Source: Hyalella azteca (lineage: Eukaryota > Arthropoda > Malacostraca > Amphipoda > Hyalellidae). From it: 64,000 nucleotides of DNA. Made by a program: the position numbers and the translations under genes. Shown here one piece after another: positions 9,801 to 18,560 of this stretch. The stretch covers positions 105,597 through 169,596 of the forward strand of contig NW_025938050.1 in NCBI RefSeq assembly GCF_000764305.2, read 5' to 3'. Below the pieces are notes generated by a model, which was not told the DNA's origin, searched no databases, and worked only from the letters and a program-made list of their open reading frames with translations. Within the stretch, counting starts at the first letter, position 1; each line of letters begins with the position of its first letter.

Positions 9801-12599
9801 AGGCTTGAATGCTGCACAATGTACAGCTAGCTGTGCTGCACAAGCTTGTATGGTCAATGAATTGGTACATAAAACATGTCATCCATTGATCCACTCGCAA
9901 GACAAGGCCTTTATTGCGCTCGTTGTGTGGACATCGAGTGTACAATATTGTTCAATAATGTTAGTGTTCGAGTGTTCAAAATAGTGTACATGAAACAAGT
10001 GTGCGAGGTAGGCTGTATATGGTGGCCTATTATATTATATCAATATTATTAATAATATCCTTCCATAAAATTAAATTATATGGGCTCAGAGAAATTAGTG
10101 AGACTTCGTCCAAATAGCGAAGTACTATTTGCTATTGTCTGGGTCGTCCTGATCCAGTTTGGTCCCGAATAATGGCGTATCAGTGCTACGTCCGCTCTCT
10201 GCTCGTGCTGCAGTTAAGAAAGTGTGTTACTATTTGGACAATAAGAGCCATTCATTGTTATGAGTATGGCCTCACCTGGCGCAGGAAGGTGATGGGTTTC
10301 TGGCCCATTGCGTGCGCGTCGCCGATGTTGGCTTTGGTGACCTCCTTGAACGGCTTCTGAGCGCCCTGCAACGATCACATAATTCCAATTATAGCGTCTG
10401 TATAGGAAATTATACTGTGATAATAAACATTTGTTACATTACAGACAAAGAGACCATATGAATAATAACAAGAATTTGGAAAATGGCGAAACTTAGTTGA
10501 AGAATGACGAAGCTTCGAGCAACGGCGAGAGGGAAAATAATTTCACTCTGATGAAGGACGAAACTGGTAATAATGACGAGAAATTTGAGAAATAATAGAG
10601 ACAGAAAAATACTAATCATCTAATCGCCCTCGCCAGTGAGTGACAAATTATGACGTGAGTATCGACCATCTCATGATGGGTTAGATCAGCGCAGCGGCAA
10701 CGCCTGCACTTCAGCACGAAACGGCGTAACAGGAGCAGTGCAATCAAAAGTAGTCCAAGTACACGTATCGGCCCAAGTACACGTAGCGGCCCAAGTACAC
10801 GTAGCGGCCCAAGTACACGTAGCGGCCCAAGTACACGCAGTGGCCCAAGTACACGTAGCGGCCCAAGTACACGTAGCGGCCCAAGTACACGTAGCGGCCC
10901 AAGTACACGTAGCGGCCCAAATACACGTATCGGCCCAAGTACACGTATCGGTTCAAGTACACGTAGCGGCCCGAGTACACGTAGCGGCCCAAGTACACGT
11001 ATTGGCCTAAGTACACGTATCGGCGAAAGTAAACATAGCGGCCAAAGTACACGTAGCGATCTTATTACATGTAGCGGCCTAGGTACACGTAGCAGTCTAG
11101 GTACACTTAGAGGCCTAAGTACACATAGCGGACGATTTCTCATTGTGATTGGTGGGTTTAGCTTGCAAAGCCGTCACTGATTGGCTGAAGCTCATAACTA
11201 TTTGTGATAGTAAGACCAGGACAATGGGCGACTGTTGCTGCGACCTCCGCCCTCCCGGCGAAACATTCATTGACTCGACACAAGATCGTCAGTCCAACGA
11301 ACTTCGTAGATGCATGCAATCAGAGAAACGAAGAAAACTTTTTCCAAATAGTGAAGCAATTTTTGTCCTAACGTGGATGATCCTAAGTCCTAACACAGTT
11401 TTGCCGCAGGCAAAATAGCCAGTCAGTACGGCGCCGCTTCTTGCTCGTGGTGTAGGTTAGAAACTGTCACTACTTGGACAATGCGACCCATTCATGTTTC
11501 TGAATGTATAAACATAGACATAGGGATTAAAAGACACAAAAAGTTGGAATGTGCAAGTGTTCAAACATGATAAATAGAGCCTCAGGCGTGCTGAAGAAAG
11601 TCGTGTGCATCTCAAAGGGGTGACGTGTACATAGGCCGCGTTCACGTCGAGCTCTTGGCGAAATGTCCAACAGAATCAACAGTTTTTTATACATAATTTA
11701 AGAAAAAATGTTCATGGAGTAACATTGCTTTAAAATTTACACTTATATATATCGGTATTCAGTATCGCGTGGTTCATAGTAATTTTTAATGCATTCTTCA
11801 CTTTGGTTTGATTGCGCAGTCGTTAGACTCGTAGGTAAGACTCTCTTGAAAGCCAGGTGGTATATACAGTACGGTAGTAAGTTGAGTCGGTCAAATGGGC
11901 CTAATCCCAATGATCATACAGTTCACATATTTTTATCCCGGGATTACAGTTTGACTGATCTCAAATTATTTATAAGTGTTTCATCATTTATAATTCTCAT
12001 TTAACGGAAACTAGAATGTAGGAAATTATTTGCAAAAACAGAAAATAATTGGTGATTAAGTAGGACTCACTGTAGGAGAGAATGGAGAAAGAAAAATGAG
12101 GAATCATACCTGATTTCTCTGATATCATGATGCATGCAAATGAAATGAATATCAGTTAAAATATTCATGCATAAAAAGATAAGTATCGATGTTGTTAACA
12201 AGCCCTATTGATTTAGTGGCACTGTGACTGCTAATTTTTTTACATGGATTTTATGGGACAAATGACGCACAAAAACAGTGGCACTGAAATTGCGCACGAG
12301 ATGGTACGCAAATTCATGCGGTTCACCTAAAATATGGCAACACTCACCGCTTGCAATTCCTTCTCAAGAGCAGTTGCGCGGATGACCAATGGACCACGCA
12401 CTGCATATTCCATTTTTTTAACGTAAGGATTCATATTATCAAGAGTTAAAACGCGGTTATCCATGACGGCTGACGTCGACACACACCTTACACTACAAAA
12501 TACGCCGTAGTACTGGCCGCCCTTACCAACGTTCGCGCTGATATTTCTGATCGAGTTGCCAAGCAGACGACGACTTGTGTTGAGCGAAGTAACAGACAT
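609..12599 (-). CDS. GPT: Alanine aminotransferase (ALAT/GPT), 8 exons, C-terminus off window
   Basis: PLP enzyme that interconverts alanine + 2-oxoglutarate and pyruvate + glutamate. Exons in gene order are 12599-12348, 10365-10276, 2875-2633, 2426-2313, 1947-1738, 1594-1474, 1109-988 and 812-609. All join in phase and give residues 1-452 without a stop. Family hallmarks seen: MEYAVRGP (exon 1), [19 protein letters not shown] (exon 2), YITRRDGG and SLGSYS (exon 3), [10 protein letters not shown] (exon 4), NPGNPTGQV and LIADE (exon 5), SISK with the Schiff-base lysine at about residue 343 (exon 6), GECGLRGGY (exon 7), NPPVAG and QGAMYAFP (exon 8). Known animal enzymes are about 500 residues, so about 50-60 C-terminal residues are missing; nothing in 1-608 encodes them. 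Residues 1-45 are rich in Arg/Ser/Thr with few acids, which looks like a mitochondrial presequence. Met46 could start a cytosolic form. Confidence 0.93.
988..1109 (-). CDS. GPT: ALAT exon 7
   Basis: 122 nt: acceptor GACAG|GCTTC, donor CAG|GTGAGTT. The first two bases complete a Gly codon begun in exon 6. Encodes [19 protein letters not shown] and KLCPTTLGQ, conserved in ALAT. Confidence 0.92.
1325..1415 (+). mobile_element. MITE-C copy (conserved core)
   Basis: Contains the family core: CGATTTCTCGTCTACGATTG, then AGCTTGGAAAG and CATGATTGGC, preceded by degenerate 18-mer units (GTAGCGGCCTAAGTAAAC). Lies in ALAT intron 7-6. See the MITE-C finding. Confidence 0.6.
1474..1594 (-). CDS. GPT: ALAT exon 6, Schiff-base lysine
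   Basis: 121 nt, phase 0 start and phase 1 end: acceptor TTTTCAG|GTGTACC, donor AAGG|GTCAGT. Encodes [20 protein letters not shown] and SISK. The lysine (about residue 343) is the expected PLP Schiff-base residue of class I aminotransferases. Confidence 0.92.
1641..1715 (+). mobile_element. MITE-A copy, 3' half
   Basis: Matches the right half of MITE-A: GGGTTAGGAAGTGTGTCACT, then ATTCGGACAATATGAGCC and ATTTCTCTGAG. Fills half of the 143-bp ALAT intron between exons 5 and 6. Confidence 0.75.
1738..1947 (-). CDS. GPT: ALAT exon 5 (residues 234-303)
   Basis: 70 codons, phase 0: acceptor TACAG|GTTAGC, weak donor GAG|GTCACT. Encodes [22 protein letters not shown] and FLIADE. The NPGNPTG and ADE(V)Y segments belong to the PLP-binding site. 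The following intron is only 143 bp and is partly MITE-A. Confidence 0.93.
2313..2426 (-). CDS. GPT: ALAT exon 4 (residues 196-233)
   Basis: 38 codons, phase 0 at both ends: acceptor TTGCAG|GGTTTG, donor CAG|GTGACC. Encodes [20 protein letters not shown], matching the conserved [10 protein letters not shown] segment of ALAT. Confidence 0.92.
2541..2640 (-). repeat. 24-bp tandem repeat x4 over the ALAT exon 3 donor
   Basis: Four copies of a 24-bp unit (CTAAGAGGCACGCACCTTGA plus 4 bases on the plus strand). Each holds an ATCAAG|GTGCGTG donor on the minus strand, at 2632, 2608, 2584 and 2560. Reading past the first donor meets TAG within five codons, so only the first is productive. Confidence 0.9.
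2633..2875 (-). CDS. GPT: ALAT exon 3 (residues 115-195)
   Basis: 81 codons, phase 0 at both ends: acceptor TTGCAG|GTAGTG and donor AAG|GTGCGTG. Encodes [32 protein letters not shown] and [10 protein letters not shown]. Both exon edges are tandemly copied into the flanking introns (24-bp and 55-bp arrays). The chosen borders follow family length; downstream donor copies would run into a TAG. Confidence 0.9.
2841..3320 (-). repeat. 55-bp tandem repeat over the ALAT exon 3 acceptor
   Basis: Copies start at 2841, 2896, 2951, 3006, 3061, 3116, 3229 and 3284, with a period of 55 bp. On the minus strand each holds TTGTGTTGCAG (an acceptor) and then about 34 nt almost identical to the start of exon 3. 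An adapter artefact interrupts the array at 3159-3196, so the copy number is unreliable. Confidence 0.92.
3159..3196. other. Nextera mate-pair junction adapter (artefact)
   Basis: Perfect 38-bp palindrome: CTGTCTCTTATACACATCT joined to its reverse complement. This is the Tn5 mosaic end as found at Nextera mate-pair circularisation junctions. It is not genomic. Frames crossing it give the well-known bogus peptides [12 protein letters not shown] and MCIRDR. Confidence 0.97.
3835..3945 (-). mobile_element. MITE-C copy, core and hairpin
   Basis: The reverse complement carries the family core (CCGATTACTCGTCTGTGAT, TTTAACTTGAAAAGCCGTC). It is joined to a perfect 17-bp stem with a 3-nt loop at 3848-3884, and continues directly into the 18-bp array at 3948-4455. 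Confidence 0.7.
3948..4455 (-). repeat. 18-bp minisatellite, about 28 copies
   Basis: Unit GCTACGTGTACTAAGGTT. No stops in several frames, which gives long but spurious open frames (repeats of LVHVAT or LSTRSN). Related to the 18-mers at 10741-11130 and 60865-61075, which share CTACGTGTACT..GG..G. Confidence 0.95.
4456..5697. other. Intronic stretch, no gene seen
   Basis: Part of the large ALAT intron 2. Two perfect CRE palindromes (TGACGTCA) stand 16 bp apart near 4742-4766. Several short AT-rich open frames show no family features and no coherent splice signals. Confidence 0.4.
5698..5877 (+). mobile_element. MITE-A copy
   Basis: Starts AGAGAAATGAGTGAGACTGT and ends CTATTTAGACAATATTACAC, then TTTTCCTGAG. 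The ends form imperfect inverted repeats. The interior keeps TTTTTGTGGGTCATTCTGAC. Confidence 0.8.
5930..6105 (+). mobile_element. MITE-A copy
   Basis: Starts CTCAGAGAAATAGTCAGACT; interior CTTTTTGCCCTTGTGTGGGT; ends ACAATGTGACCCACTTATTT, then TTCTGGG. Lies about 50 bp from the preceding copy, in the same orientation. Confidence 0.8.
6137..6446. repeat. 28-bp minisatellite, about 11 copies
   Basis: Unit built on GTGGTAACGTGGCACTCACT followed by GGCACTGC. Begins immediately after a MITE-A copy. One copy is shortened near 6270. Confidence 0.92.
6447..8140. other. Intronic stretch with one long hairpin
   Basis: Part of ALAT intron 2. A perfect 16-bp stem (ACACGAGTGGTTAATG at 6622-6637, complement at 6655-6670) flanks a 17-nt loop. 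Two near-identical segments (GTGAGGCGAACTTCACTT) occur near 6824 and 6888. No coding evidence. Confidence 0.45.
8171..8434. repeat. 33-bp minisatellite, 8 copies
   Basis: Unit starts GGATAGACTGGATACTCAGT and continues GCTAAGCACGCAT. Copy starts lie 33 bp apart from 8171 to 8402. The period is a multiple of three, so three frames stay open (for example [11 protein letters not shown] repeats). Not taken as a protein. A partial relative lies at 9577-9640. Confidence 0.93.
8930..9190. repeat. About 47-bp AT-rich tandem repeat, about 5 copies
   Basis: Units contain TATATCACAGCGATAATGTG and ATAATAATGAGTTATTATGA. Each unit is itself partly palindromic (TATCACA...TGTGATA). Confidence 0.85.
9414..9565 (-). 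mobile_element. MITE-C copy with clear terminal inverted repeats
   Basis: Ends CCAGGGCCTATGCTTTCAAA and TTTTGAAAGTATGGCTCCCA pair as imperfect inverted repeats, about 38 bp when extended inwards. The core, read on the minus strand, is TCTTGTCTATGATTGGTGGA, then TTGCTTGAAAGGCC and CAATGATTGGCTGATGAA. The best copy for defining the family, with the one near 53 kb. Confidence 0.78.
10085..10267 (+). mobile_element. MITE-A copy next to the ALAT exon 2 donor
   Basis: Starts CTCAGAGAAATTAGTGAGAC; ends CTATTTGGACAATAAGAGCC, then ATTCATTGTTATGAG. The donor dinucleotide is at 10275-10274. Flanks TATGGGC and TATGGCC may be a 7-bp target duplication with one mismatch. Confidence 0.82.
10276..10365 (-). 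CDS. GPT: ALAT exon 2 (residues 85-114)
   Basis: Thirty codons between acceptor TTGCAG and donor CAG|GTGAGG, phase 0 at both ends. Encodes [18 protein letters not shown], a signature of the family. A MITE-A copy ends about 10 bases beyond the exon, on the donor side. Confidence 0.92.
10741..11130 (+). repeat. 18-bp minisatellite, about 21 copies
   Basis: Unit CGGCCCAAGTACACGTAG. Reads through without stops on both strands. The right-hand units degrade into a MITE-C core. Confidence 0.94.
11120..11225 (+). mobile_element. MITE-C core joined to the 18-bp array
   Basis: GACGATTTCTCATTGTGATT, then GGTGGGTTTAGCTTGCAAAG, CCGTCACTGATTGGCTGAAG and a CCAGG terminus. Same order as in the other copies. 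Confidence 0.7.
11320..11503 (+). mobile_element. MITE-A copy, diverged
   Basis: CAGAGAAACGAAGAAAACTT at the left; CACTACTTGGACAATGCGAC and CCATTCATGTTTCTGA at the right; interior TGCTCGTGGTGTAGGTTAG. Confidence 0.75.
12348..12599 (-). CDS. GPT: ALAT exon 1 (residues 1-84)
   Basis: ATG at 12599-12597. Encodes the probable mitochondrial presequence ([13 protein letters not shown]) and the conserved start of the mature enzyme ([15 protein letters not shown]). The donor is GCG|GTGAGTG at 12347-12346, phase 0. A second in-frame Met at residue 46 ([10 protein letters not shown]) sits just before the conserved region. No TATA box or upstream exon was identified. Confidence 0.88.
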
Positions 12600-13960
12600 A
12601 TCTGGAGCTTAATTTTGCAAGAATAACTGCAATTTTTCAAATCACCGAAACTCAGTGGTATTATGCTTTGATTAGTAAACGACTGAACACTTGGCACCAC
12701 TTGTGCTCTCTAGAAAGAAGAGAACTACTGCTCATCAACACAGCTGTCAAAGAAGACCTCCTTCAAACTGCACTTAGTTACATACGCACAAGTTAACCAC
12801 AAACATGACTGTCAGTCTGTCGACACTAGACACACACGTACATGTCCGTTTTCTTTAGATGGTCATGCTTAACAAAGTAGGTAATGCAAGGAATGAATAA
12901 AATAAATTTCAACAAAATACGTCTTCGCTCATATAAGTTGCTTTTTTAGTCCATAAAATTAAAATTTTGCAGATGAATATATTTTTAAGAGTTTGTGCAC
13001 TTCGTCCTTTAAAATTATGACATGGTAATTTATTAATCAGTCATCAACTGCCGTGCCTCGGACAAATTAACAGCCATTTAAAATTTTTCTTATGTGTAGC
13101 TGGAAATGACTATGGGAATAAACTCAACCTTTCTCATTTTGAAGTAATTGGACTGTTTGCTTAATCTATAGAACTTGTGCCCCGTAACGTGTGAGGTAAT
13201 TTTAGGAATAAGAATTTTTATGTACTTTCTATCAATTCACATAACTCAAGATACCAAGTAAAAATAATTATCTATGTAATTAAAGTTGTATTGATATTCT
13301 CGTGATGGCTGGCATCTTTGGAACCGTTGCTTACGTCACGGTTAAGAATTGTGTCACTGTCAGTCTGTCACAGGCAAAAACTGAATAGTGTGTGGGAGGA
13401 CCGCGTCTAAAGTGGAAGTGATTGTGTAGATCTTGAGCATAGCATATGTTGCTGGGAGTTTTTGTTACTCTTACCTCAGAATTCAAATAAATTGAAGTAT
13501 GTAAGAAAAATAAGCACTCTTCGGAAAAGTTAAAGCCCGTGAAAACTAATGATGTCTTCATTGTCCTGTAAAAGTTTTGTAGGTACCTACTACCTAGGAA
13601 AAATGGCACTTTTTGCCTGCAATGAATAGCTAAATTAATGAACTGATCTTACTGATGATTTTTAAAGATTGTATGTGAAAATGTTTTTTTTTCGTTTTCT
13701 ATAATTTCTTATGTTTCTGTGAAAGTACCTAATAAGGTAAAGGGATTGAAAGTGGGTGAAATTGACTAAGTAAACGCATAGACTCACCAGTATGGGCCTG
13801 TAAACGTGAGCATTTTCATCTCCTATACTATACTTCATTCTTCAAATCATAGGAAAGGTTTATACCTATGTGATTTTGGCTGAATTTTTTTGAATGACAT
13901 GGCACAAAATCAATAATGATAGTTTTACCACAATTTGAGCAAAATCCTGCTAAATAGATA
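12600..13960. other. Upstream region of ALAT, no gene seen
   Basis: AT-rich sequence upstream of the ALAT start codon. It should hold the ALAT promoter and 5' UTR, but I see no convincing TATA box, CpG island or coding exon. Confidence 0.4.
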
Positions 13961-14167
13961 GTAGGATTTTCCAGATTGGCCATTGTGAGTCTCTGTGAAT
14001 TTGTGAAATTGTGAGCACTGAGCGGTGAGCCTGTGACTCAGCTAGTATGGAATATATCTACTTGGCAAGCCGCGACTGAATTTTTCGAGCCGTGGTTTTA
14101 TGGATTTGCCAGCCGTGATTCCATTTCTACGAGCCGTGATTCAATTTCACCGAGCCGTGAATTCCAT

Positions 14168-14760
14168 ATCTAGAGCCGCGAGATTTCATACCTACTGAAA
14201 TTATATGATATTAGAGCCGCGATATTTCAGACAAAAATAGGACTTTTCCAGACTAGTGACTCAGCCTCTCAGGCAGTCAGGCTGTGTTCCTGTGAGTGTG
14301 TGACCAGAGTTTTAGGAAAATTAACTGGTTTACTGGTTTTGCAAATTGTAGCTATTTAACAAACTACAAATAAGGATAAGCCTACCAGCAGGCAGCAGGT
14401 TGGGAAAAGTCCTACTTTTTTCTGAAATATCGTGGCTCTAATATCAGGATAGCTATATAATTTCAGTAAATTCAGTAGGTATGAAATCTTGCAGCTCTAA
14501 TGTTATGTATTTTTGTTTGATTTAAAAAATTGCAGTTTGCACTTTGCCAACATGTTGTTTCATAACATTTTTAACTTCCACAATGATGCACAATCATCAT
14601 TACTTCAACGCTCCAGCCAAAATATTGTGCAGAATGTAATAACAAGAAGTCAACCCTAAACTTTTCCTTGAAGATTGCGTAGTTGTGGTCATGTCAGAGC
14701 AGTCAGACTGCATTATCACTTGTTCAGTTGCCATTTAAGTGAAGAGAAATCTTAGAGTTG
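14168..14760 (+). repeat. Left arm of a divergent inverted repeat
   Basis: The stretch 14400-14740 matches the reverse complement of 18190-18460 over several blocks (GTCATGTCAGAGCAGTCAGA at 14690; TATTATCACATGTTCAGTTG in the partner). Locally, 14168-14250 is also inverted relative to 14402-14505 (GAGCCGCGATATTTCAGA). Repeated GAGCCGTGATTC motifs lie at 14050-14160. Confidence 0.65.
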
Positions 14761-15220
14761 CTGTACAATTGGACTGTTTTTATGGTAAAATTTGGGGTAA
14801 CACGTGCATGCAACTTTGGGAGAACACAAGCATGTGACTTTGTAAACAAGCTTGTGGGTCATAAATGGCTTTTCATGGCCGAGATATAGAATTCATGGCT
14901 CAAAGAAATGGAATCACGAGTTGAAGAAATGGAATCAAGGCTGGCAAACCTATAAAACCATGGCTTGAAAAATCCAGTTGCAGCTTGCCTGTAGTTATAT
15001 TCCATGTCTCATGATGCCTGTTGCCTTGATATGGAATACCATCATACCAATACACTACTCACTAGTCCATGGTCTGACTTCTGTGCCTAGTGAGGAAAAT
15101 ATCTACTCTCTGAACTGCAACTGGATTTTTCAAACCATGATTTTGACAAGCTGTGATTCTATTTTCTTGAGCTGTGTATTCCACATATCAGCCATGAAGA
15201 GCTATTTACAATCTGCCTAA

Positions 15221-16841
15221 AGGCCCATTTACACTAGTGGCAACGACATGCGCTTTGAGTCGTTTGCTGCTGTGCGTCACCGCGCACAACCGTTCACACT
15301 ACTTTTGTCCTCGGTAGTTTGAGTCCTCGGTTTTTGGTAGCGCACTTTGAACAATGAACACTAGTTGCCACTGGCACCTAGACATCAATGAGGATGGATG
15401 TAACCAAATTTGAGCTGTGGGCCATTGTTCTCGGGTGTGCTGCGGTCCGTCATTCTTCGCACTATGCCAGTTGTAAACGAGAATTTAGCATAGGCATCAT
15501 AATTAGAGAACTAGCACATTCAAAAAGATACAGTTTATAAAAAATATAGTCTATTCTTAACCCTTTCATGAGTAAGTTACCATATATGATCACTTGAAAT
15601 CGCATCACAAAAAGCATCACCACGGCTTCCTGTTTGTTTTTGAGGCATCCTTATAATGCCTCAGTCAATCACTAATTATCTGAATTATCTGACCATCATT
15701 CTATCTATAGCATCACCAGCTGCAAAGTCCACAAATTGAAATATGAGCATTTAAATGAAGGTTTTGACTCGGACAATGGGATTGACGCTCATTCCGCATT
15801 TTCTTCAAAATTTGTAAGTATCAATATATATATTTATTTATTTTGTCAACTTGATTAAATTTAATTAAATTAAATTTATATGTTTCTAATTTTTCATTTG
15901 CATAAACTGAATTTTAATTCTGAATAAAAATTTTGTGTACTGATCGCATTTATTGAATTCTTCAAGTGCGATTTAAACCTTCAATAGGCAAAATTTGCAA
16001 AAATTCATATAAATAAATATATTGTATAATACTTCTTACTTTCTTGAAATGATTTCTGAAATTTTAATTTCTGGATATTTCAATGCTTGCCCGCTAAAGG
16101 GTTAAATAAAAAGTTCTAATGTTTGTACCGATATTATATCATCCTTTGAAATCGCTAAACGGTAATGCATAAATTGTCAGGAGTTGCTAAAATCACATAA
16201 ACTAAACACGTCATGTAAAAATAACTTACATCATTTGCATTTCGATTTTTGGACTCCTTTGATCGAACACTCCATAGGCATTCGTGTTCTCTATAAAGAT
16301 CAATTAGGCGCTCTACTAGAGAGTGACTCCAAACAAGAGTGGTGTTTTAGTTGACATTTGGTGTGCCGGACCAGCGTACACAATCAACCTTACTAGACCA
16401 CATACAGCTATCTACTAACTAAGAATTTAAAAGCAAAGAATAGTCCACAAAAATTCATATCTTTATAGAAAACGTTTCGGAGACCAGCTCCATCGTCAGT
16501 TCGTAGAATCTAGAATCACAAATCAGAAGTCACAAATTAATACCTACATTGAAACCATAGAACAAATTGAATTTCTTTAATTAATTAATTTAGATTTTTA
16601 ATTTGATTTAAATATTTAATTTCACTTAAATTCTTAGTTAATTTGCGATTTAAGCATACAAGTGATATCAATTCTTTAATAGCTATCTACTAAGCGCTGC
16701 GCTTGTGTTGCATGAGGCATGGCCCCTGTCAATCGCTAGCTCGTCAATCGGTCAAGAAGCGCATGCAGAGGCTGCAAAGCGCCTCTGCATGCGCTTTGAG
16801 GCCCTTGATTTTTGTATGTTGCCCCTAGTGTGAACGGGCCT
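15221..16841. mobile_element. Harbinger-like DNA element, non-autonomous
   Basis: The ends AGGCCCATTTACACTAGTGG and GTGTGAACGGGCCT are inverted repeats, continuing to GGCAAC / GTTGCC. Each side is flanked by TAA (15218-15220 and 16842-16844), the 3-bp target size of PIF/Harbinger elements. About 1.6 kb with no transposase frame. Holds a perfect 16-bp stem hairpin at 16757-16796 and a nested Penelope-like remnant. Confidence 0.6.
16419..16680 (-). mobile_element. Penelope-like element remnant with hammerhead-like motif
   Basis: Flanked by the 13-bp direct repeat AGCTATCTACTAA (16406-16418 and 16681-16693). The minus strand carries CTGACGATGGAGCTGGTCTC then CGAAACG at 16499-16474. This fits CUGANGA, a GGAG/CUCC helix and GAAA, the core pattern of the small hammerhead motifs known in Penelope-like elements. 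One U is bulged at the base of the helix, so self-cleavage is uncertain. Confidence 0.55.
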
Positions 16842-17756
16842 TAAGAGCTGTGTGGTGCAGTGGTGAGAGACTCTGTTGTTGCCGGAAGGCATTATTGCTT
16901 TTTCTCCACTCAACCCATCTGTGTCATTAACCAATTTTTTTACTCAATGCATCCTTTTGTTTCATATCGTTTCAGAACAGAGGTAATGATTAAATTCCAT
17001 TCAAGCCAAGTTTAATTCAGTAACTAAAATGCTGCCAAGACAGTTAAATGCATCAAGTTAATTCTGCAATACTGTTGGGTGAGTGAAGCTCTTCCTGATA
17101 ATGTATATATATGTATGTCTTCCGTAATACTGCATTTTCCATACCTTTTTAACCGTTGCATTATTTATCTGTATTATGTGAGCACAACCCTACCATAATC
17201 AAGTTAACTGTGTTTCAAGTGTTCAGTTCATAGACATGATGGTTATGCGGTCCTTGTTTTACCTATATAACTTCACTTGCATTCTTGCGTCAAATCTATT
17301 TCCAATGTTGTTTGCTTTGTGTTTATTAATTATAATTTTTTCTTCAATAACGCTTGCAATTTAAGTTACTAGACTAAAATTATCAATCTCTAAATTACTT
17401 AATGTTTATTCATTATTCAGTCATAGCATGATTGCCTCAAGTTAACATCTAAATTTAGGCACGATAGATTGTAACCTGCTTGCGTCATATTCACATTATG
17501 CGCAGTATATTTCATTTGTAATTTTTATATCTTTCAGCTGTCTGAGGACCTTATGCGCCATTGCCCGTCCTGTGCTCCCTATTCCATATCACTAGTTACC
17601 AAGCACCAAGTCCCATAGACCTAAAGCACTATATGCAATATTCTCTTTGTACATTCATCGGCATGTCAGTTGTATTTTAAAATCCCATAATAAAACAGAA
17701 CACTTCTGGCAACTCTTTACTTACACCATATTAGACCAATTCAGCTTCACTTAAGT

Positions 17757-18092
17757 GGGTTACGAGTTAATCCCCCCGCGGCATACACGGGAACACTGTC
17801 TCTTGCACCCAGCGCCCGGGTTCGAGTCCCACTGAGGACAAGTTCTACCGGGAAGCTCAGCCCATGGTCAACTCAGCCATTCATCCAACTCTGGTTGATA
17901 AATGAGTACCTGGCTTGTCCAGGGTGTTGTGTACTCCAATCAAATGGTTCTGGCGGGTCAGCAAGCCAGTGATGGTCGTAGAACTACCAGTGGCATCATG
18001 TGCCCGGAAAAATTGACCTATCACCACCCCTCCCTAGTTGCCACTACCAGGATGGCAAAATAAACCAAAAAGGGTAATTACACACACACACA
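17757..18092 (+). mobile_element. tRNA-derived SINE
   Basis: The head carries a B-box-like GGGTTCGAGTCCC near 17818-17830 in a tRNA-like context. The body is unrelated to the flanks, and it ends in an (AC)n tail just before 18092. Length of about 335 bp fits a SINE. The A box is not clear. Confidence 0.6.
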
Positions 18093-18149
18093 ATCTGCCA
18101 ACTCATTTTCAAAGTCCTGTGCACGTGTTACCTAAAATCCCTAATTTTG

Positions 18150-18560
18150 TTTTGGAACGGCAAACAAGGGCATTTGTCTTTGCACTTTAGTGGCAATTGG
18201 CAACTGGCAACTGAACATGTGATAATACAGTCTGACTGCTCTGACATGACCACAGCTATGCAATGTTCAATGAAACGTTTTGGGTCGACTCATTATCATG
18301 ACCTTTTGCAGGATATTTTGGCAGGAGCATTGAGGTACTGCAAAAGTTGAAAATTGTATGAAATGACATTTTTGCAAACCGCCATTTTTTCAATCACACA
18401 AAAATACATGACATTAGAGCTGCAATATTTCAAAAGAAGTATGACTTTTCCTATCTACCTAGTTCTTAGCCATCTCAATTTTTCATGTTGTGATTGTCAA
18501 AAGCAAATTTTAAACCATAAATTTGTTTGCCAAGATTGGCTCTGATCATAGTCTGGTGGT
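18150..18560 (-). repeat. Right arm of the divergent inverted repeat
   Basis: Read on the minus strand it follows the left arm at 14400-14740 in block order (GAAATATTGCAGCTCTAATG, then ATGTATTTTTGT, then TGGTCATGTCAGAGCAGTCA). A dispersed repeat of unknown class present in two opposite copies. Confidence 0.6.

Noticed and set aside
10616..11143. 175-codon minus-strand open frame
   Set aside because: Driven by the 18-bp array; the opposite strand is also open.
17757..17850. A functional tRNA gene
   Set aside because: A B-box-like element is present, but no cloverleaf with anticodon arm and acceptor stem could be drawn; the body and (AC)n tail fit a SINE.
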